Shown: positions 25,170 to 35,313, numbered from the stretch's first letter. The stretch is 64,000 nucleotides of DNA from Candidatus Bariatricus faecipullorum (GCA_019118525.1 DWYV01000002.1:1-64000), one strand, 5' to 3'. The notes: generated by a model not told the origin, from the letters alone. Numbers and translations are program-made.

Positions 25170-26306
25170 CTAATCCTGGGCCAGTTCCCGGACTGCCCGG
25201 ATGGCAGTCTCTACTTCTTCTTCTGTATTATAGTGGGAAAAGCTGAAACGCACACTTCCCTGTTCCACAGTTCCCAGAGACTCATGCATCAGCGGCGCGC
25301 AGTGGCCTCCCGGTCTGGTGGAAATACCATATGTCATAAGCAGCTCATCGCTCACTTCAGAAGAATCATAATCCCCGATATTCAGCGTCACAATGGGCGC
25401 CCGGTTCTTTGTCCGGAAATCCCCGTACACAGTGACGCCTGGAATCTCCCGGACGCCTTCGTAGAATTTCCACATCAGCTCCTGTTCCCGCTCCCGGATC
25501 CGGTCGATTCCCGTCTCTTCCAGGTAGGAGAGAGCTGCCGAAAGGCCGGAAATACCGTGCCCGTTTAAGGTCCCGGCCTCCAGGGCCGTGGGCATTTCTT
25601 CCGGTTGTCTTTTATTATAGGTCTGCACTCCCGTGCCCCCGCTGAGAAGCGGTCTGACCTTTACGCCTTCCCGCACGTACATTCCGCCGGTTCCCTGAGG
25701 CCCAAGCAGAGATTTGTGTCCGGTAAAGCACAGTATATCGATATGCATATTCTGTACATCAATCGGAAATACGCCTGCTGTCTGGGAGGCGTCCACCACC
25801 AAAAGCAGGTTATGCCGCCTGGCTATTTCTCCCACTCTCTCCACATCCACCAGATTTCCCGTCAGATTGGAGGCATGGGTACAGATAATGGCTCTGGTAT
25901 CCTGCCGGACGGCCTGCTCCATCTCTTCATAAGAAAAACTGCCCGTCTCATCTGCCGGCAGAATAGTAAGTTCCACTCCTTTTTCCTGCATTTCATAAAG
26001 CGGGCGGAGTACCGAATTGTGTTCCATCACGGTCGTGATAACATGGTCTCCCGGATTCAGAATCCCCCGGATGGCAATGTTCAGACTTTCCGTGGAATTC
26101 GCCGTAAATACAATCTGTTTTGGATTTTCCGCATGAAAAAAAGCAGCCAGCTTTTCCCGGGCCCCGTAAATGGTTCTTGCCGCTCCAAGGGAGGCTGTGT
26201 TCGCTCCTCTTCCGGCATTTCCCAGGGAATTCATGGCTTCAAGCACGGCTTTCCCCACTTCTTCCGGCTTGTGCATGGTCGTGGCTGCGTTATCTAAATA
26301 AATCAT
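25170..26306 (-). CDS. Class V aminotransferase: cysteine desulfurase / selenocysteine lyase-like
   Basis: A 378-aa PLP enzyme. It shows the N-terminal MIYLDNAATT, the PLP lysine in FTGHKSLLGPQGTG and the active cysteine in RPGGHCAPLMHESLG, a SufS/CsdB-like arrangement. It would release S or Se from cysteine or selenocysteine and pass it on. The ATG at 26306 is chosen; a GTG at 26315 is an alternative. It heads the desulfurase-yedE-tusA-DUF3343 unit, which has its own promoter at 26345-26373. Confidence 0.88.
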   Translation of the reverse strand: MIYLDNAATTMHKPEEVGKAVLEAMNSLGNAGRGANTASLGAARTIYGAREKLAAFFHAENPKQIVFTANSTESLNIAIRGILNPGDHVITTVMEHNSVLRPLYEMQEKGVELTILPADETGSFSYEEMEQAVRQDTRAIICTHASNLTGNLVDVERVGEIARRHNLLLVVDASQTAGVFPIDVQNMHIDILCFTGHKSLLGPQGTGGMYVREGVKVRPLLSGGTGVQTYNKRQPEEMPTALEAGTLNGHGISGLSAALSYLEETGIDRIREREQELMWKFYEGVREIPGVTVYGDFRTKNRAPIVTLNIGDYDSSEVSDELLMTYGISTRPGGHCAPLMHESLGTVEQGSVRFSFSHYNTEEEVETAIRAVRELAQD

Positions 26307-26344
26307 AATTAACACCCTGCTCTTTTCCAGATATTCTTATATTT

Positions 26345-26388
26345 AGTATAATCCTCCTTTCCCGCTTCGTCTAATCGTAATAATCGAT
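26345..26388 (-). promoter_or_regulatory. Promoter with LysR-type dyad ahead of the selenium uptake unit
   Basis: Minus-strand -10 TATACT (26345-26350), 17 bp, -35 TAGACG (26368-26373). Directly upstream is the dyad ATCG-7 bp-CGAT (26374-26388), the place and form expected for a LysR-type activator. The adjacent LysR gene is the obvious candidate. There is no gene in the 156 bp between the two coding regions. Confidence 0.6.
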
Positions 26389-26462
26389 AGAATCTTCTGT
26401 TTATTGGTTTTTTCTATATATCCTTTTCTTCTCTGCTGCCATAACGCGGAAAGCGGCCCCGC

Positions 26463-27374
26463 TCAGGAGCCGCTTTTTTCGTACATTTCTTTTACCAGTT
26501 TCACAAACCGCTCTGCCGCCGGGGAGAGCGGTGTATTTCTGTTATAGACCAGATTCAGATTTCTCCGGGTCTGCATCATATCCATGGGAAATTCCAGCAC
26601 CGCGCCGGTGCGTATCTCCTCCCGGGCCGCCAGTCTGGAAATAATCGTAATTCCGATTCCGCCCCGGACGGACCGTTTGATGGATTCCGAATTTTCAATG
26701 CTGGCCACAATATTCAGACTGTTCACCTGCACGTCTGCTGCCTCCAGCATTTTCTCTGCCTCCCGCCTGGTACCGGAACCTTTCTCCCGCATGATAACGG
26801 GCTCGTTCTGTACCCAGCGGATATCCTTCTCCTGCTTCAGAATCTTCTGATAGTGTTCGGTATTCGGCATAATCAGCACCAGTTCATCTTTATAAAACGG
26901 AATGTACTGGCACTGTTTCTGTTCCAGCACAGTTCCGGTAAACCCGATGTCCACCAGATTCGCTTCCACCTTCTCCACCACGCGGGCGCTGTCCGTCTCC
27001 GACAGCCGGAACTGGTCCTCCGGGTGCCGCCGGTGAAATTCCAGGAGAATGTCCGGCACCACATACTGGGCCGGGATACTGGAGCTGGCAATCTGAATCA
27101 TCCGGGACCGGTTCTGGGTCTTTTTCTCAAACACTTCCCGAATCCGTTTTTCCGTTTCCAGCATTACACGGGCATATTCATAAAGCACTTCCCCGTCCCC
27201 GGACATCCGCACTTCCTTTGTGGTTCTTACAAAAAGCCGGACTCCCAGTTCTTTTTCCAGCGCGGAAATATGGGCGCTTACCGTAGGCTGGGTCAGGTAC
27301 AGTTCTCTGGCAGCCCTGGAAAAGCTTCCCGTATCCGCCACTCTCATAAATGCTTCCAGCTGTTTCAGATTCAT
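26463..27374 (-). CDS. LysR family regulator of the selenium cluster
   Basis: A 303-aa regulator with an N-terminal winged helix (SFSRAARELYLTQPTVSAHISALEKELGVRLFVRT) and a CysB/CysL-like co-inducer domain (QYVVPDILLEFHRRHPEDQFRL). Its start overlaps the selB stop (TGATG), so it is co-expressed with selB. Placement between selB and the uptake genes suggests that it senses selenium or sulfur status; the ligand is not known. Confidence 0.9.
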   Translation of the reverse strand: MNLKQLEAFMRVADTGSFSRAARELYLTQPTVSAHISALEKELGVRLFVRTTKEVRMSGDGEVLYEYARVMLETEKRIREVFEKKTQNRSRMIQIASSSIPAQYVVPDILLEFHRRHPEDQFRLSETDSARVVEKVEANLVDIGFTGTVLEQKQCQYIPFYKDELVLIMPNTEHYQKILKQEKDIRWVQNEPVIMREKGSGTRREAEKMLEAADVQVNSLNIVASIENSESIKRSVRGGIGITIISRLAAREEIRTGAVLEFPMDMMQTRRNLNLVYNRNTPLSPAAERFVKLVKEMYEKSGS

Positions 27375-29287
27375 CAGTATTTCACCCTTTCGCTTTCTCC
27401 GCCCGTTTTTCTGGTTACATGAATGCTGTCCATGTATTCCAGAATCGGCTTGGCGCTCTTTCTGCTGGTAGAAAACATATCCCGTACCTGGGCAATGGTG
27501 ATAACCGGCTCTTTCTCAAGATGTGCCTGAATCTTCTCCTTTGCCTGCTCCATGAGCCCTGCAAGGGTAAACATTTCCTCGTTAATTCGTACTGCTTTTC
27601 CTTCCTCCATCATCATAAGCAGAACATCCTCTGCCGTCTCCCGGGAAACCGTTCCCGTGTCGATTTCCGAGAACCGCACGAAATCATATCCTGCCTTTTC
27701 AAAGGTATCCAGAAACAGCTTCTCTGTCTTCTGGTAGGTTTCGTCCTTTTTCACGGTAAAGTCCGGAAGATAAAGGTATTCACCTTTTCTTCCCCAGATT
27801 CCTTCCTCCGTCATACGCTCGGTATAGGCGTCAAAAACCGTGGGCTTTACACTTTTCAGAAAGGTATTGTGAATTTCCGCTTTTTTCATGCCGAAGCGGT
27901 ACGGATATTTTTTATGATAAACGGCCAGTGCTGTCTCGATTTTCTGACGCACCTCATATTCGCTGTCCCTGTGCCAGAGATACCAGTCCCGTTTCAGCGG
28001 AAACACCAGTACTTTTCCTTCCGCTTCCAGCGTCTTCAGGTCTTCTTCCAGCTCTTCCCGGGAATGCGCCATTATCTTTGCCAGCTCCGAGAACGCCAGC
28101 ATACTGCTGCCGCTTTCCCGGATATGCAGCTCCATCACGTCCCCCAGAGTACCGGATTCTTTCTGTTCCAGCGCCTGGATGACCTGCTGGTCAAACCGTT
28201 TCTCTCTTCCCGGATTGGGTTCCAGAATCACGCCTCCTCCGATGGTCTCCATAGGGGAATAAAACCGCACGATAAACCGGTCGCCCCGTTTTACCGCCAG
28301 TTCTTCTTCCAGCTTAAGCTGTACCAGTCCGCTTTCGCCGGGCCCGATTTCGTCCCGGTCCAGAAGTCTCGTCCGGCAGAGCCCTTCACTGGTTCCGGTA
28401 AACAGATGCAGTCTGTCATTGTGTTTCAGAATCCGCATGGATGAGGGCAGAATCTCCATCTTCACATCCAGCAGATCCGTATTTTTCATACTGTTTCTGG
28501 GCGCAAGCACACATCCTCTGTGAATCTCGCTTTTTTTCACATTGGACAGGTTAATGGCCACCCGCTGGCCGGCATAGCAGACGTCCTGATTTTCCCCATG
28601 CACCTGAATACTCCGTATCTTGCACTCTTTTCCCAGTGGGTACATTTCCAGCACGTCTTCTCTGGTAATCGTGCCGGAAATCAGGGTTCCGGTAATAATG
28701 GTTCCAAAACCGGACAAGGTAAATACCCGGTCCACCGGAAGCCGGGGAATGGTATGGATATCCTTTTCCTCCACCTCATCCTTCGTCATATGCTCAATGA
28801 CGGACACCAGGTCGTCCAGTCCCTGCCCCGTGGCGGCGGAAACCCGGACAATGGGGGCATATTCCAGGAAGGTACCTTCCATTTCCTCGCGGATTTCTTC
28901 CTCTACCAGCTCCAGCCAGTCTTCTTCCACCAGGTCGCATTTGTTCAGTACTACGATGCTCTTCTGAATGCCCAGAAGCTGCAGAATATCCATGTGCTCT
29001 CTCGTCTGCGGCATCACGCCCTCATCTGCGGCCACCACCAGCATAACAAGGTCCATGCCCACAACTCCGGCAGTCATGTTGTTGATAAACTTTTCGTGCC
29101 CTGGCACGTCGATAATTCCAACCCGGTCCCCGTCGGGCAGGTCAAACCAGGTAAACCCCAGGTCAATGGTTATTCCCCGGCGCTGTTCTTCCTCCCAGCG
29201 GTCGGTATTCCGCCCGGTCAGAGCCTTAATCAGCGTCGTCTTTCCATGGTCGATATGCCCCGCTGTTCCGATGATAATGTGCTTCAT
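27374..29287 (-). CDS. selB: Selenocysteine-specific translation elongation factor SelB
   Basis: A 637-aa GTPase that binds Sec-tRNA and the SECIS hairpin. G motifs are [17 protein letters not shown] and NKCDL; EF-Tu-like domains follow, then C-terminal winged-helix repeats (about residues 380-637) for RNA binding. It overlaps selA by 4 bp (ATGA) and the LysR gene by 1 bp. The presence of selA-selB-selD plus selC shows the genome can decode UGA as Sec. Confidence 0.97.
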   Translation of the reverse strand: MKHIIIGTAGHIDHGKTTLIKALTGRNTDRWEEEQRRGITIDLGFTWFDLPDGDRVGIIDVPGHEKFINNMTAGVVGMDLVMLVVAADEGVMPQTREHMDILQLLGIQKSIVVLNKCDLVEEDWLELVEEEIREEMEGTFLEYAPIVRVSAATGQGLDDLVSVIEHMTKDEVEEKDIHTIPRLPVDRVFTLSGFGTIITGTLISGTITREDVLEMYPLGKECKIRSIQVHGENQDVCYAGQRVAINLSNVKKSEIHRGCVLAPRNSMKNTDLLDVKMEILPSSMRILKHNDRLHLFTGTSEGLCRTRLLDRDEIGPGESGLVQLKLEEELAVKRGDRFIVRFYSPMETIGGGVILEPNPGREKRFDQQVIQALEQKESGTLGDVMELHIRESGSSMLAFSELAKIMAHSREELEEDLKTLEAEGKVLVFPLKRDWYLWHRDSEYEVRQKIETALAVYHKKYPYRFGMKKAEIHNTFLKSVKPTVFDAYTERMTEEGIWGRKGEYLYLPDFTVKKDETYQKTEKLFLDTFEKAGYDFVRFSEIDTGTVSRETAEDVLLMMMEEGKAVRINEEMFTLAGLMEQAKEKIQAHLEKEPVITIAQVRDMFSTSRKSAKPILEYMDSIHVTRKTGGESERVKY

Positions 29288-30690
29288 GATGTCTTTCCCT
29301 CCAGATTCTCCAGCATATCCGCCAGCGTCTCAAACCACCGGGATTCTATCGTCCTGACGTCCAGATAAATGGTGTCGTTTGCAGTCCGGGGAATCACCGG
29401 CACCGGAAGATGCCGCATCCGTTCTTCCATCTCCGGCACGGTCATGCTCTCCGGCTTCAGCGTCACTGCCATACTGGGAATCCGCTCCAGGGGCAGAGAA
29501 CCGCCCCCAATCTGGGACTCGCATTCTTCCAGTCCCGTCTGCAGGGAAAGCTTCCTCTCATCCAGAATCTGTTTCAGCTTTCCGGCCCGTTCGGACACAG
29601 AGGCAAAAGGCTCCGTAATCATCCGCAGTACGGGAATCCGCTCCAGGGCCTTCTCTTCGTGAAGGTATTCCATCAGTACCAGTTCCAGGGCCGCCGCTGT
29701 GAACTTGTCAATCCGCAGGGCCCGCGTAAGCTGGTTTTTCTTCATTCTGTCAATATACTCTTTCTTTCCGATGATGATGCCTGCCTGGGGGCCTCCCAGC
29801 AGCTTGTCACCGGAAAAGCAGACCACATCCGCTCCCTGGCGGATGGAATCCTGCACCGTGGGCTCGTAAGTCAGCCCGTATTTTCCCAAATCAATCAGCA
29901 CGCCGCTTCCCAGGTCCTCAATCACGGGAATTCCGTGCTTATGGGCCAGAGGCGCCAGTTCCTGGATGGGCACACTTTCCGTAAAACCGACAATCCGGTA
30001 GTTGCTGGTGTGTACCTTCAGCAGGGCCTTCGTCTCCTCCGTTACCGCGTCTTCATAGTCTGTATAGTGGGTTTTGTTTGTGGTTCCCACCTCTACCAGG
30101 GAAGCGCCGCTCTGCTCCATCACGTCCGGTATCCGGAACTTGCCGCCGATTTCCACCAGTTCGCCCCGGGACACCACGACTTCCCCTCCCTTCGCCAGGG
30201 AGCTGAGTATCAGCATCACGGCGGCGGCATTGTTGTTGACGGCCATGGCGGCCTCCGCGCCGGTCAGGCGGCAGAGCAGTTTTTCAAAATGGGAGTACCG
30301 CTCGCCCCGTTTTCCTTCTTCCAGACTGTATTCCAGATTGGAATACCCGCTGACCAGGTCGGTCAGCCGTTCCATATGTTCCCGGCAGATGGGCGCTCTT
30401 CCCAGATTGGTGTGAAGCACCGTGCCGGTCCCGTTAATCACGGTCCGCATATTCGGTGTATGCAGACGGACCACCCGTTCCCGGATGGCCCGGGGAAGCT
30501 GCTCTGTCTTTTCCAGAGCAGCTTCCTCATCCCGGCACTTTCCGATGAATGCGCGGAGAGCCTCCGTTTCCTCACGAACGGCCTCCATCACGCTTTCCCG
30601 TCCGTACCGGGTAATCAGTTCTTTTATCTCTTCCTTCTCCAGCAGGATATCCACTTTTGGAATTCTGCGGTATAACTGGTTTTTATCCAT
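29284..30690 (-). CDS. selA: L-seryl-tRNA(Sec) selenium transferase SelA
   Basis: A 468-aa PLP enzyme that converts Ser-tRNA(Sec) to Sec-tRNA(Sec) with selenophosphate. Family stretches: [33 protein letters not shown] and the PLP lysine in [14 protein letters not shown]. Length is normal. It is translationally coupled to selB and lies 13 bp after selD. Confidence 0.97.
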   Translation of the reverse strand: MDKNQLYRRIPKVDILLEKEEIKELITRYGRESVMEAVREETEALRAFIGKCRDEEAALEKTEQLPRAIRERVVRLHTPNMRTVINGTGTVLHTNLGRAPICREHMERLTDLVSGYSNLEYSLEEGKRGERYSHFEKLLCRLTGAEAAMAVNNNAAAVMLILSSLAKGGEVVVSRGELVEIGGKFRIPDVMEQSGASLVEVGTTNKTHYTDYEDAVTEETKALLKVHTSNYRIVGFTESVPIQELAPLAHKHGIPVIEDLGSGVLIDLGKYGLTYEPTVQDSIRQGADVVCFSGDKLLGGPQAGIIIGKKEYIDRMKKNQLTRALRIDKFTAAALELVLMEYLHEEKALERIPVLRMITEPFASVSERAGKLKQILDERKLSLQTGLEECESQIGGGSLPLERIPSMAVTLKPESMTVPEMEERMRHLPVPVIPRTANDTIYLDVRTIESRWFETLADMLENLEGKTS

Positions 30691-30703
30691 GTCTTTCCTT
30701 TCT

Positions 30704-31747
30704 CTAGTGCAGACGAATCAGTTTTCCACTGTCCTCCGTTACCGTTCCGATAATGGAAACTTCTGTATCCATCTGCTTTTTCCCGAAGGCTTCCAGCATG
30801 GGCAGCACATCTTCTGCCGCCACACTGACCAGCAGTCCGCCGGAAGTCTGGGGGTCGTAGAGCAGGTCGATATATTCTTCGGCTACACCGCCTGTATCTA
30901 CCTGGTGAAGGGAATATCCCCGGTTTTTGTAGGAACCGGCCGGTACCAGTCCCATCCGGGCATAACTTTTTGCGTCCTCCATATAGGCAATATCCTGTAC
31001 ATTCAGCTCAAATGTTACCCGGCTGGCCTGGGCCATTTCCACACAGTGTCCCAGGAGTCCGAAACCGGTGATATCCGTACAGGCATGTACGTCGAACTGC
31101 TCCACTACTTCTTTTGCTTTTTTGTTCAGGGACGACATAACCCGCACAGCTTCCTCTATGGCTCCGGATGACGCCATTTCCGCCTTAATGGCCGTGTTTA
31201 CAATACCGCTTCCTATCTGCTTGGTCAGCACGAGCACATCTCCCGGATGACATCCGTAATTTTTGAAAATCTTATCCGGGTGCACAAAGCCGGACACACA
31301 CAGTCCGTATTTGGGCTCATCATCCTGCACGGAATGGCCGCCTACCAGCACGGCTCCGGCCTCCTTTACCTTTTCAGCTCCCCCCGCCAGAATCTCTCCC
31401 AGAATGGCAGGGTCCAGGCAGTTGGGAAATCCTACAATATTCAGGGCCACTTTCGGCTCCCCTCCCATGGCGTACACGTCGCTTAGGGAGTTGGCCGCCG
31501 CAACCAGTCCGAAGGTATAGGGGTCGTCCACTATAGGGGTAAAAAAGTCCACCGTCTGAATCATGGCAATCTCATCTGTAATTTTGTAAATCGCTGCGTC
31601 ATCGGAGGTTTCAATCCCCACCAGCAGGTTATCGTCGTGAAATTTTGGCAGCTTGCCCAGCACCTGGGCAAGGGTCTCAGGACCTATCTTTGCCGCTCAG
31701 CCCGATGTCTTTGCGAGCTGTGTCAGCCTGACTTTTTTCTCACTCAT
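30704..31747 (-). CDS. selD: Selenophosphate synthetase SelD, itself a selenoprotein
   Basis: A 347-aa ATP-dependent enzyme making selenophosphate. The true start is ATG 31747 (MSEKKVRLTQLAKTSG), and codon 17 is the in-frame TGA at 31697-31699, giving G-Sec-AAK. Sec17 and Lys20 fall at the same numbers as catalytic Cys17 and Lys20 of E. coli SelD. Without Sec decoding, only a 319-aa piece starting at 31663 would be called. The mRNA can fold hairpins right after the TGA (see the separate entry). ATP-binding segments such as DDAAIYKI and YGLCVSGFVHPD follow. It lies 10 bp after yedF. Confidence 0.96.
31640..31699 (-). promoter_or_regulatory. Sec codon and SECIS-like region of selD
   Basis: After the TGA (31697-31699) and 12 bases comes GGTC-CTGA-GACC, nested in GGCAAAG/CTTGCC; directly after is a 9-bp perfect stem CTTGCCCAG-GTG-CTGGGCAAG. 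Either can serve as the SelB-binding element. Folding was judged by eye. Confidence 0.6.
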
Positions 31748-31757
31748 GCCTTTCCTC

Positions 31758-32366
31758 CTACGGCCGGATAACTTTTCCGGCTCCTGCAATCGTCTCTACG
31801 ATGGAGTACATGTTGGTCACACTGCCTACCGCCAGTTTTTCTTTCAGACCGTAATAGTCCAGGCAGGTGCCGCAGGTCATGATTTCCACGCCCTGAGCCT
31901 CCAGGGATTTCAGGTCTTCCAGAGAATCGGAGCCTTCCGTGGTAAGGGTGGCGCCGCCATTGTAGAACAGCATGGTCTTCGGCAGGGTGTCAAGCTGGGT
32001 TACCGCAAAGATAAAGGATTTCATCAGTACTTTTCCAAGTTCATCGTTTCCGGAACCCATCCGGTCAGAGGAAACGACCACTACCAGATTGTCTCTTCTG
32101 TCCGGCGTGCAGGAAACTTCTGCCTCTTCCGCCGCACTCTCCGGTGCCCCCTGCATTTTGATGATGATTTTATACTCTTTTTCTCCCAGCTTCTCAGAAG
32201 AAACCTCTCCGCCGGAAGACTGGGCCATCTTGGTCACGTTCTGCACAGCTGTTTCATTATCCACCAGTACTTCGATGGTCTCAGGGCCGGTCAGCTCCTG
32301 CATTGCTTTTTTAGTCTTAATTACGGGAATCGGGCAGTTGTCGCCCATTGCATTTACGGTAATCAT
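31758..32366 (-). CDS. yedF: Selenium metabolism protein YedF
   Basis: A 202-aa protein: N-terminal TusA-like domain with the CPxP motif (MGDNCPIPVIKTKKAM) and a C-terminal DsrE-like domain (NLVVVVSSDRMGSGNDELGK; GVEIMTCGTCLDYYGL). It regularly accompanies selD and yedE and may present selenium to SelD, though its exact reaction is unproven. First gene of the yedF-selD-selA-selB-lysR run, preceded by AAAGGAGAGG and a promoter at 32398-32426. Confidence 0.93.
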   Translation of the reverse strand: MITVNAMGDNCPIPVIKTKKAMQELTGPETIEVLVDNETAVQNVTKMAQSSGGEVSSEKLGEKEYKIIIKMQGAPESAAEEAEVSCTPDRRDNLVVVVSSDRMGSGNDELGKVLMKSFIFAVTQLDTLPKTMLFYNGGATLTTEGSDSLEDLKSLEAQGVEIMTCGTCLDYYGLKEKLAVGSVTNMYSIVETIAGAGKVIRP

Positions 32367-32397
32367 CAGATACCTCTCCTTTCGTATTTATAGAAAT

Positions 32398-32426
32398 ATT
32401 CTATCACTGAATCTGGTGAAGGTAAA
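32398..32426 (-). promoter_or_regulatory. Candidate promoter of the yedF-selD-selA-selB operon
   Basis: Minus strand TTTACC (32421-32426), 17 bp, TAGAAT (32398-32403), 32 bp before the yedF start. Confidence 0.55.
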
Positions 32427-32529
32427 GCCCCGGTTTCCCTTCCCATGGAAATAGTTTTCCGGTATAGTATAAGTAACACCGGGGCTCATTTTTCCCCGGC
32501 CAAAAGACAGAACAGAAAGGACCAGACAG

Positions 32530-33528
32530 ATGTATACAGCAGAAGAACTTGCCGCTTATCTTTCCTTTGACCCGGTTCCTGTTTCCTGGAAGCACTGCCT
32601 GAAAGCAGCTTTAGAACAGTACCGGGAGGACTGGCTTACGCGGCTGAATTTTGAAGAAATCATAACCTTTTATGACCTGGAGGACTCCTTTTCCAACCGG
32701 CTTTCTCAGGAGCTTCCCCTGCTTCAGAAAGACCGGAAGCTGAATTTTGCCTGCTGGCTCTGGCATTTTATTCTTTTTCACGCCGGGCCGGAGCAGTGCG
32801 GGGATATCTGGACCTGGGATTCCAGAGAAGACGCCTTCTCCCGGCACGGGAGCCCCATGATGGCAGCCGTCACCCTTCTGAGCGGGTATCCCCTTCACAG
32901 ACAGAATATGGAACGGTACCATTTTGACAAAGAGCAGGTCAAAACCCAGCAGAACGGTATCCGCTACTACTGTACCTGGGACGGGAAAAAACATGGAACG
33001 GACGGCATCCGTTTCCGGCAGATGATATTTGCCAGCGGGCTTGTCACCGGCCTCATGACCTGGCACGGACGGCTTCAGTACGAGCTGATACCGGAGGGAT
33101 TTGCCCCGCTTTCTCCCTTCCTCACCGGAAATCCTCCCGTAGTATTCGTGCATATTCCTGAGGACGGGCCTCTGGATGAAACGGCAGTCTCCCAGTCTCT
33201 GAAGACTGCCCTGGAAAAAATCCCGGAGTACTACCGGTTTCCTGTGGGCCGGCAGCCGGTCTTCTTTACCCAGAGCTGGCTCTTAAGTCCCCAGCTTTTG
33301 GAAATCCTTCCGGAAAGCAGCCGGATTCTTAAGTTCCAGAAACATTTCCGGATTGTGGATACTCAGTCCTGTCCTGGTGATTTTCTGTATTTTATTTTTG
33401 GCAGAACCCGGGCGCCGGAGCATCTGGAAGACCTTCCGGAACAAAGTTCCCTTCAGCGGGAAATAAAAAAGAGATTTCTTGCCGGGGCGCCCCTGGAGCG
33501 GGGCCTTGGAATTTTGCAGGTTGTGTAA
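32530..33528 (+). CDS. Acyltransferase-domain protein (GNAT-like N- and C-terminal domains)
   Basis: A 332-aa soluble protein. It resembles a Firmicute family annotated as acyltransferase domain-containing, with an N-terminal helical part (WKHCLKAALEQYREDWLTRLNFEEIITFYDLED) and a GNAT-like C-terminal part (VVFVHIPEDGPLDETAVSQSLK). No catalytic residue can be named with confidence and the substrate is unknown. It is followed 53 bp later by a methyltransferase gene on the same strand. Confidence 0.6.
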   Translation: MYTAEELAAYLSFDPVPVSWKHCLKAALEQYREDWLTRLNFEEIITFYDLEDSFSNRLSQELPLLQKDRKLNFACWLWHFILFHAGPEQCGDIWTWDSREDAFSRHGSPMMAAVTLLSGYPLHRQNMERYHFDKEQVKTQQNGIRYYCTWDGKKHGTDGIRFRQMIFASGLVTGLMTWHGRLQYELIPEGFAPLSPFLTGNPPVVFVHIPEDGPLDETAVSQSLKTALEKIPEYYRFPVGRQPVFFTQSWLLSPQLLEILPESSRILKFQKHFRIVDTQSCPGDFLYFIFGRTRAPEHLEDLPEQSSLQREIKKRFLAGAPLERGLGILQVV

Positions 33529-33581
33529 TCCGCCCGGATTCGGTATACTAAGGTAAGAAAAAACGAGAAAGGAATATATCC

Positions 33582-34439
33582 ATGTGGACAGCAGACAACT
33601 GGAATGATTATGAAGTACTGGACTGCTCCCGGGGCGAGAAACTGGAGCGCTGGGGACAGTATCTCCTGGTTCGTCCGGACCCCCAGGTCATCTGGGACAC
33701 TCCCCGCACGGCCAGGGGCTGGAAAAACCGCAACGCTCACTACCACCGCAGTAAAAAAGGGGGCGGAAGCTGGGAATTCTTTGATTTGCCCGAGCAGTGG
33801 CAGATTCACTATAAAGACCTGACTTTCAATCTGAAGCCTTTCAGCTTTAAGCATACCGGACTTTTCCCGGAGCAGGCCACAAACTGGGACTGGTTCTCCG
33901 AAAAAATCAGGCAGGCAGGACGCCCGGTAAAGGTTCTGAACCTTTTCGCCTACACTGGTGGGGCCACACTGGCCGCCGCTGCCGCCGGCGCCCAGGTAAC
34001 CCATGTGGACGCTTCGAAGGGTATGGTGACCTGGGCGAAAGAAAATGCCGTTTCCTCCGGGCTGAAGGATGCCCCCATCCGCTGGCTGGTAGACGACTGT
34101 ATGAAATTTGTGGAGCGGGAAATCCGCCGGGGAAACCACTATGACGCCATCATTATGGATCCGCCTTCCTACGGAAGAGGCCCCAAAGGGGAAATCTGGA
34201 AAATCGAGGACGCCATACACCCGCTGATAAAGCGCTGTACACAGATTCTCACAGAAGAGCCCCTGTTCTTCCTGGTCAATTCCTACACTACCGGACTGGC
34301 TCCCGCCGTGCTGACCTATATGATTGCCACGGAAATGAAACCATTCGGCGGACATACGGATTCCCAGGAAATCGGACTGCCCGTAACCGAAAGCGGACTC
34401 ATTCTTCCCTGCGGTGCAAGCGGAAGATGGTCTGTTTAG
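33582..34439 (+). CDS. Class I SAM-dependent methyltransferase, RlmI/RlmK-like
   Basis: A 285-aa methyltransferase with motif I VLNLFAYTGGATLAAAAAGAQVTHVDAS and motif IV IIMDPPSYGRGPKGEIWKIE. These are characteristic of the 23S rRNA methyltransferases of the RlmI/RlmKL group, and GLFPEQATNWDWF resembles their conserved substrate loop. The lack of a PUA domain at the N-terminus makes it shorter than RlmI. RNA is the probable substrate. A palindromic repeat and a terminator follow. Confidence 0.85.
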   Translation: MWTADNWNDYEVLDCSRGEKLERWGQYLLVRPDPQVIWDTPRTARGWKNRNAHYHRSKKGGGSWEFFDLPEQWQIHYKDLTFNLKPFSFKHTGLFPEQATNWDWFSEKIRQAGRPVKVLNLFAYTGGATLAAAAAGAQVTHVDASKGMVTWAKENAVSSGLKDAPIRWLVDDCMKFVEREIRRGNHYDAIIMDPPSYGRGPKGEIWKIEDAIHPLIKRCTQILTEEPLFFLVNSYTTGLAPAVLTYMIATEMKPFGGHTDSQEIGLPVTESGLILPCGASGRWSV

Positions 34440-34444
34440 TTTCA

Positions 34445-34482
34445 TCGGGGACGGGTACGGGCCGGCCCGTACCCGTCCCCGA
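34445..34482. repeat. GC-rich interspersed palindrome, copy 3 (variant)
   Basis: A perfect 38-bp palindrome; the core arm is GGGGACGGGTACGGGCC. Against copies 1, 2 and 4 it differs at core positions 13 (C to G), 22 (G to C) and 18 (A to G). Positions 13 and 22 pair with each other, so the change is compensatory, and the change at 18 repairs the central mismatch. It follows the methyltransferase stop by 5 bp. Confidence 0.85.
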
Positions 34483-34504
34483 CGACAATTCTGAGACAAT
34501 TCAG

Positions 34505-34552
34505 AAAACGGGGATACGCCCGCACCTCTGTGCCGGCGTATCCCCGTTTTTT
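34505..34552. terminator. Bidirectional terminator between methyltransferase and PP2C genes
   Basis: Stem AAAACGGGGATACGCC (34505-34520) and GGCGTATCCCCGTTTT (34535-34550), with inner GCAC/GTGC, T6 on the plus strand and T4 on the minus strand. It serves both convergent genes. Confidence 0.9.
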
Positions 34553-34566
34553 AACGGCAGCGGTTA

Positions 34567-35313
34567 TCAGCCGCTTATCTGAATCGCTGTCATGGTAATA
34601 TTGTCCGTCTCTCCACAGGCCCTCGCCCGTCCGCCAATCTTTCCGACCATTTCATCTATATGGCCCCGGTAAACCTGAATGGCGTTCTGCATTTCTTCTT
34701 TCTGCAGCTTCCGGCAGGCGCCGTCACTGCACACCAGAAAGACGTCTTTCTTCTTTATCTTTCCGCTGGTCCGGAAAATGCGGAAGCTCTCCCGGTATCC
34801 CAGACAGTCTGTCATTGCGTTTTTGTAATAAGCACATTCGCCGCGGTTCCGCCCAATCCGGCAAACCTGGTCTCTGGTAAGCTGTAACAGGCGGTCCCAT
34901 TTTCTTCCGCCAAGCCGGTAAATCCGGCTGTCCCCTACATGGAAGATTTCATAATTGTCATTCCAGACAAAAAGAATGCTGGCTGTGGTGCCCGTCCGGA
35001 CGCCGTTGTCCTCTCCCCAGCTTATCAGCTCCCGGTTCGTCTCTTCCAGAAGGCTTTCCAGTTTCCCCAGCTTTTCTTTGTACGTAAGACTGCCGTCCAG
35101 AGCGGAAGTATTCCACCAGTTGAGAAGGTTTCCCATGACCTTTCCGCTGGCTACTTCTCCATTTCCCAGACTGCTGACCCCGTCGGCCACCGCCAGGACG
35201 GCCGCTCCCTTTCCTCCGTTTTCCACCGAACGGAAGAGATAGGAATCCTCATTGTTTTCTTTTCCCTTTCCTTTTTCCGTATACCCTGCTATTTTCCACG
35301 TATACCCTTTCAT
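34567..35313 (-). CDS. PP2C-family serine/threonine protein phosphatase
   Basis: A 248-aa metal-dependent phosphatase with the family metal-binding acidic motifs: GKGKENNEDSYLF, AVLAVADGVSSLGNGEVAS, RTGTTASILFVWND, HVGDSRIYRL, FLVCSDGACRKL and ETDNITMTAI. No membrane segment and no kinase partner next to it. Its targets are unknown. It is a single gene facing the terminator at 34505. Confidence 0.93.
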   Translation of the reverse strand: MKGYTWKIAGYTEKGKGKENNEDSYLFRSVENGGKGAAVLAVADGVSSLGNGEVASGKVMGNLLNWWNTSALDGSLTYKEKLGKLESLLEETNRELISWGEDNGVRTGTTASILFVWNDNYEIFHVGDSRIYRLGGRKWDRLLQLTRDQVCRIGRNRGECAYYKNAMTDCLGYRESFRIFRTSGKIKKKDVFLVCSDGACRKLQKEEMQNAIQVYRGHIDEMVGKIGGRARACGETDNITMTAIQISG

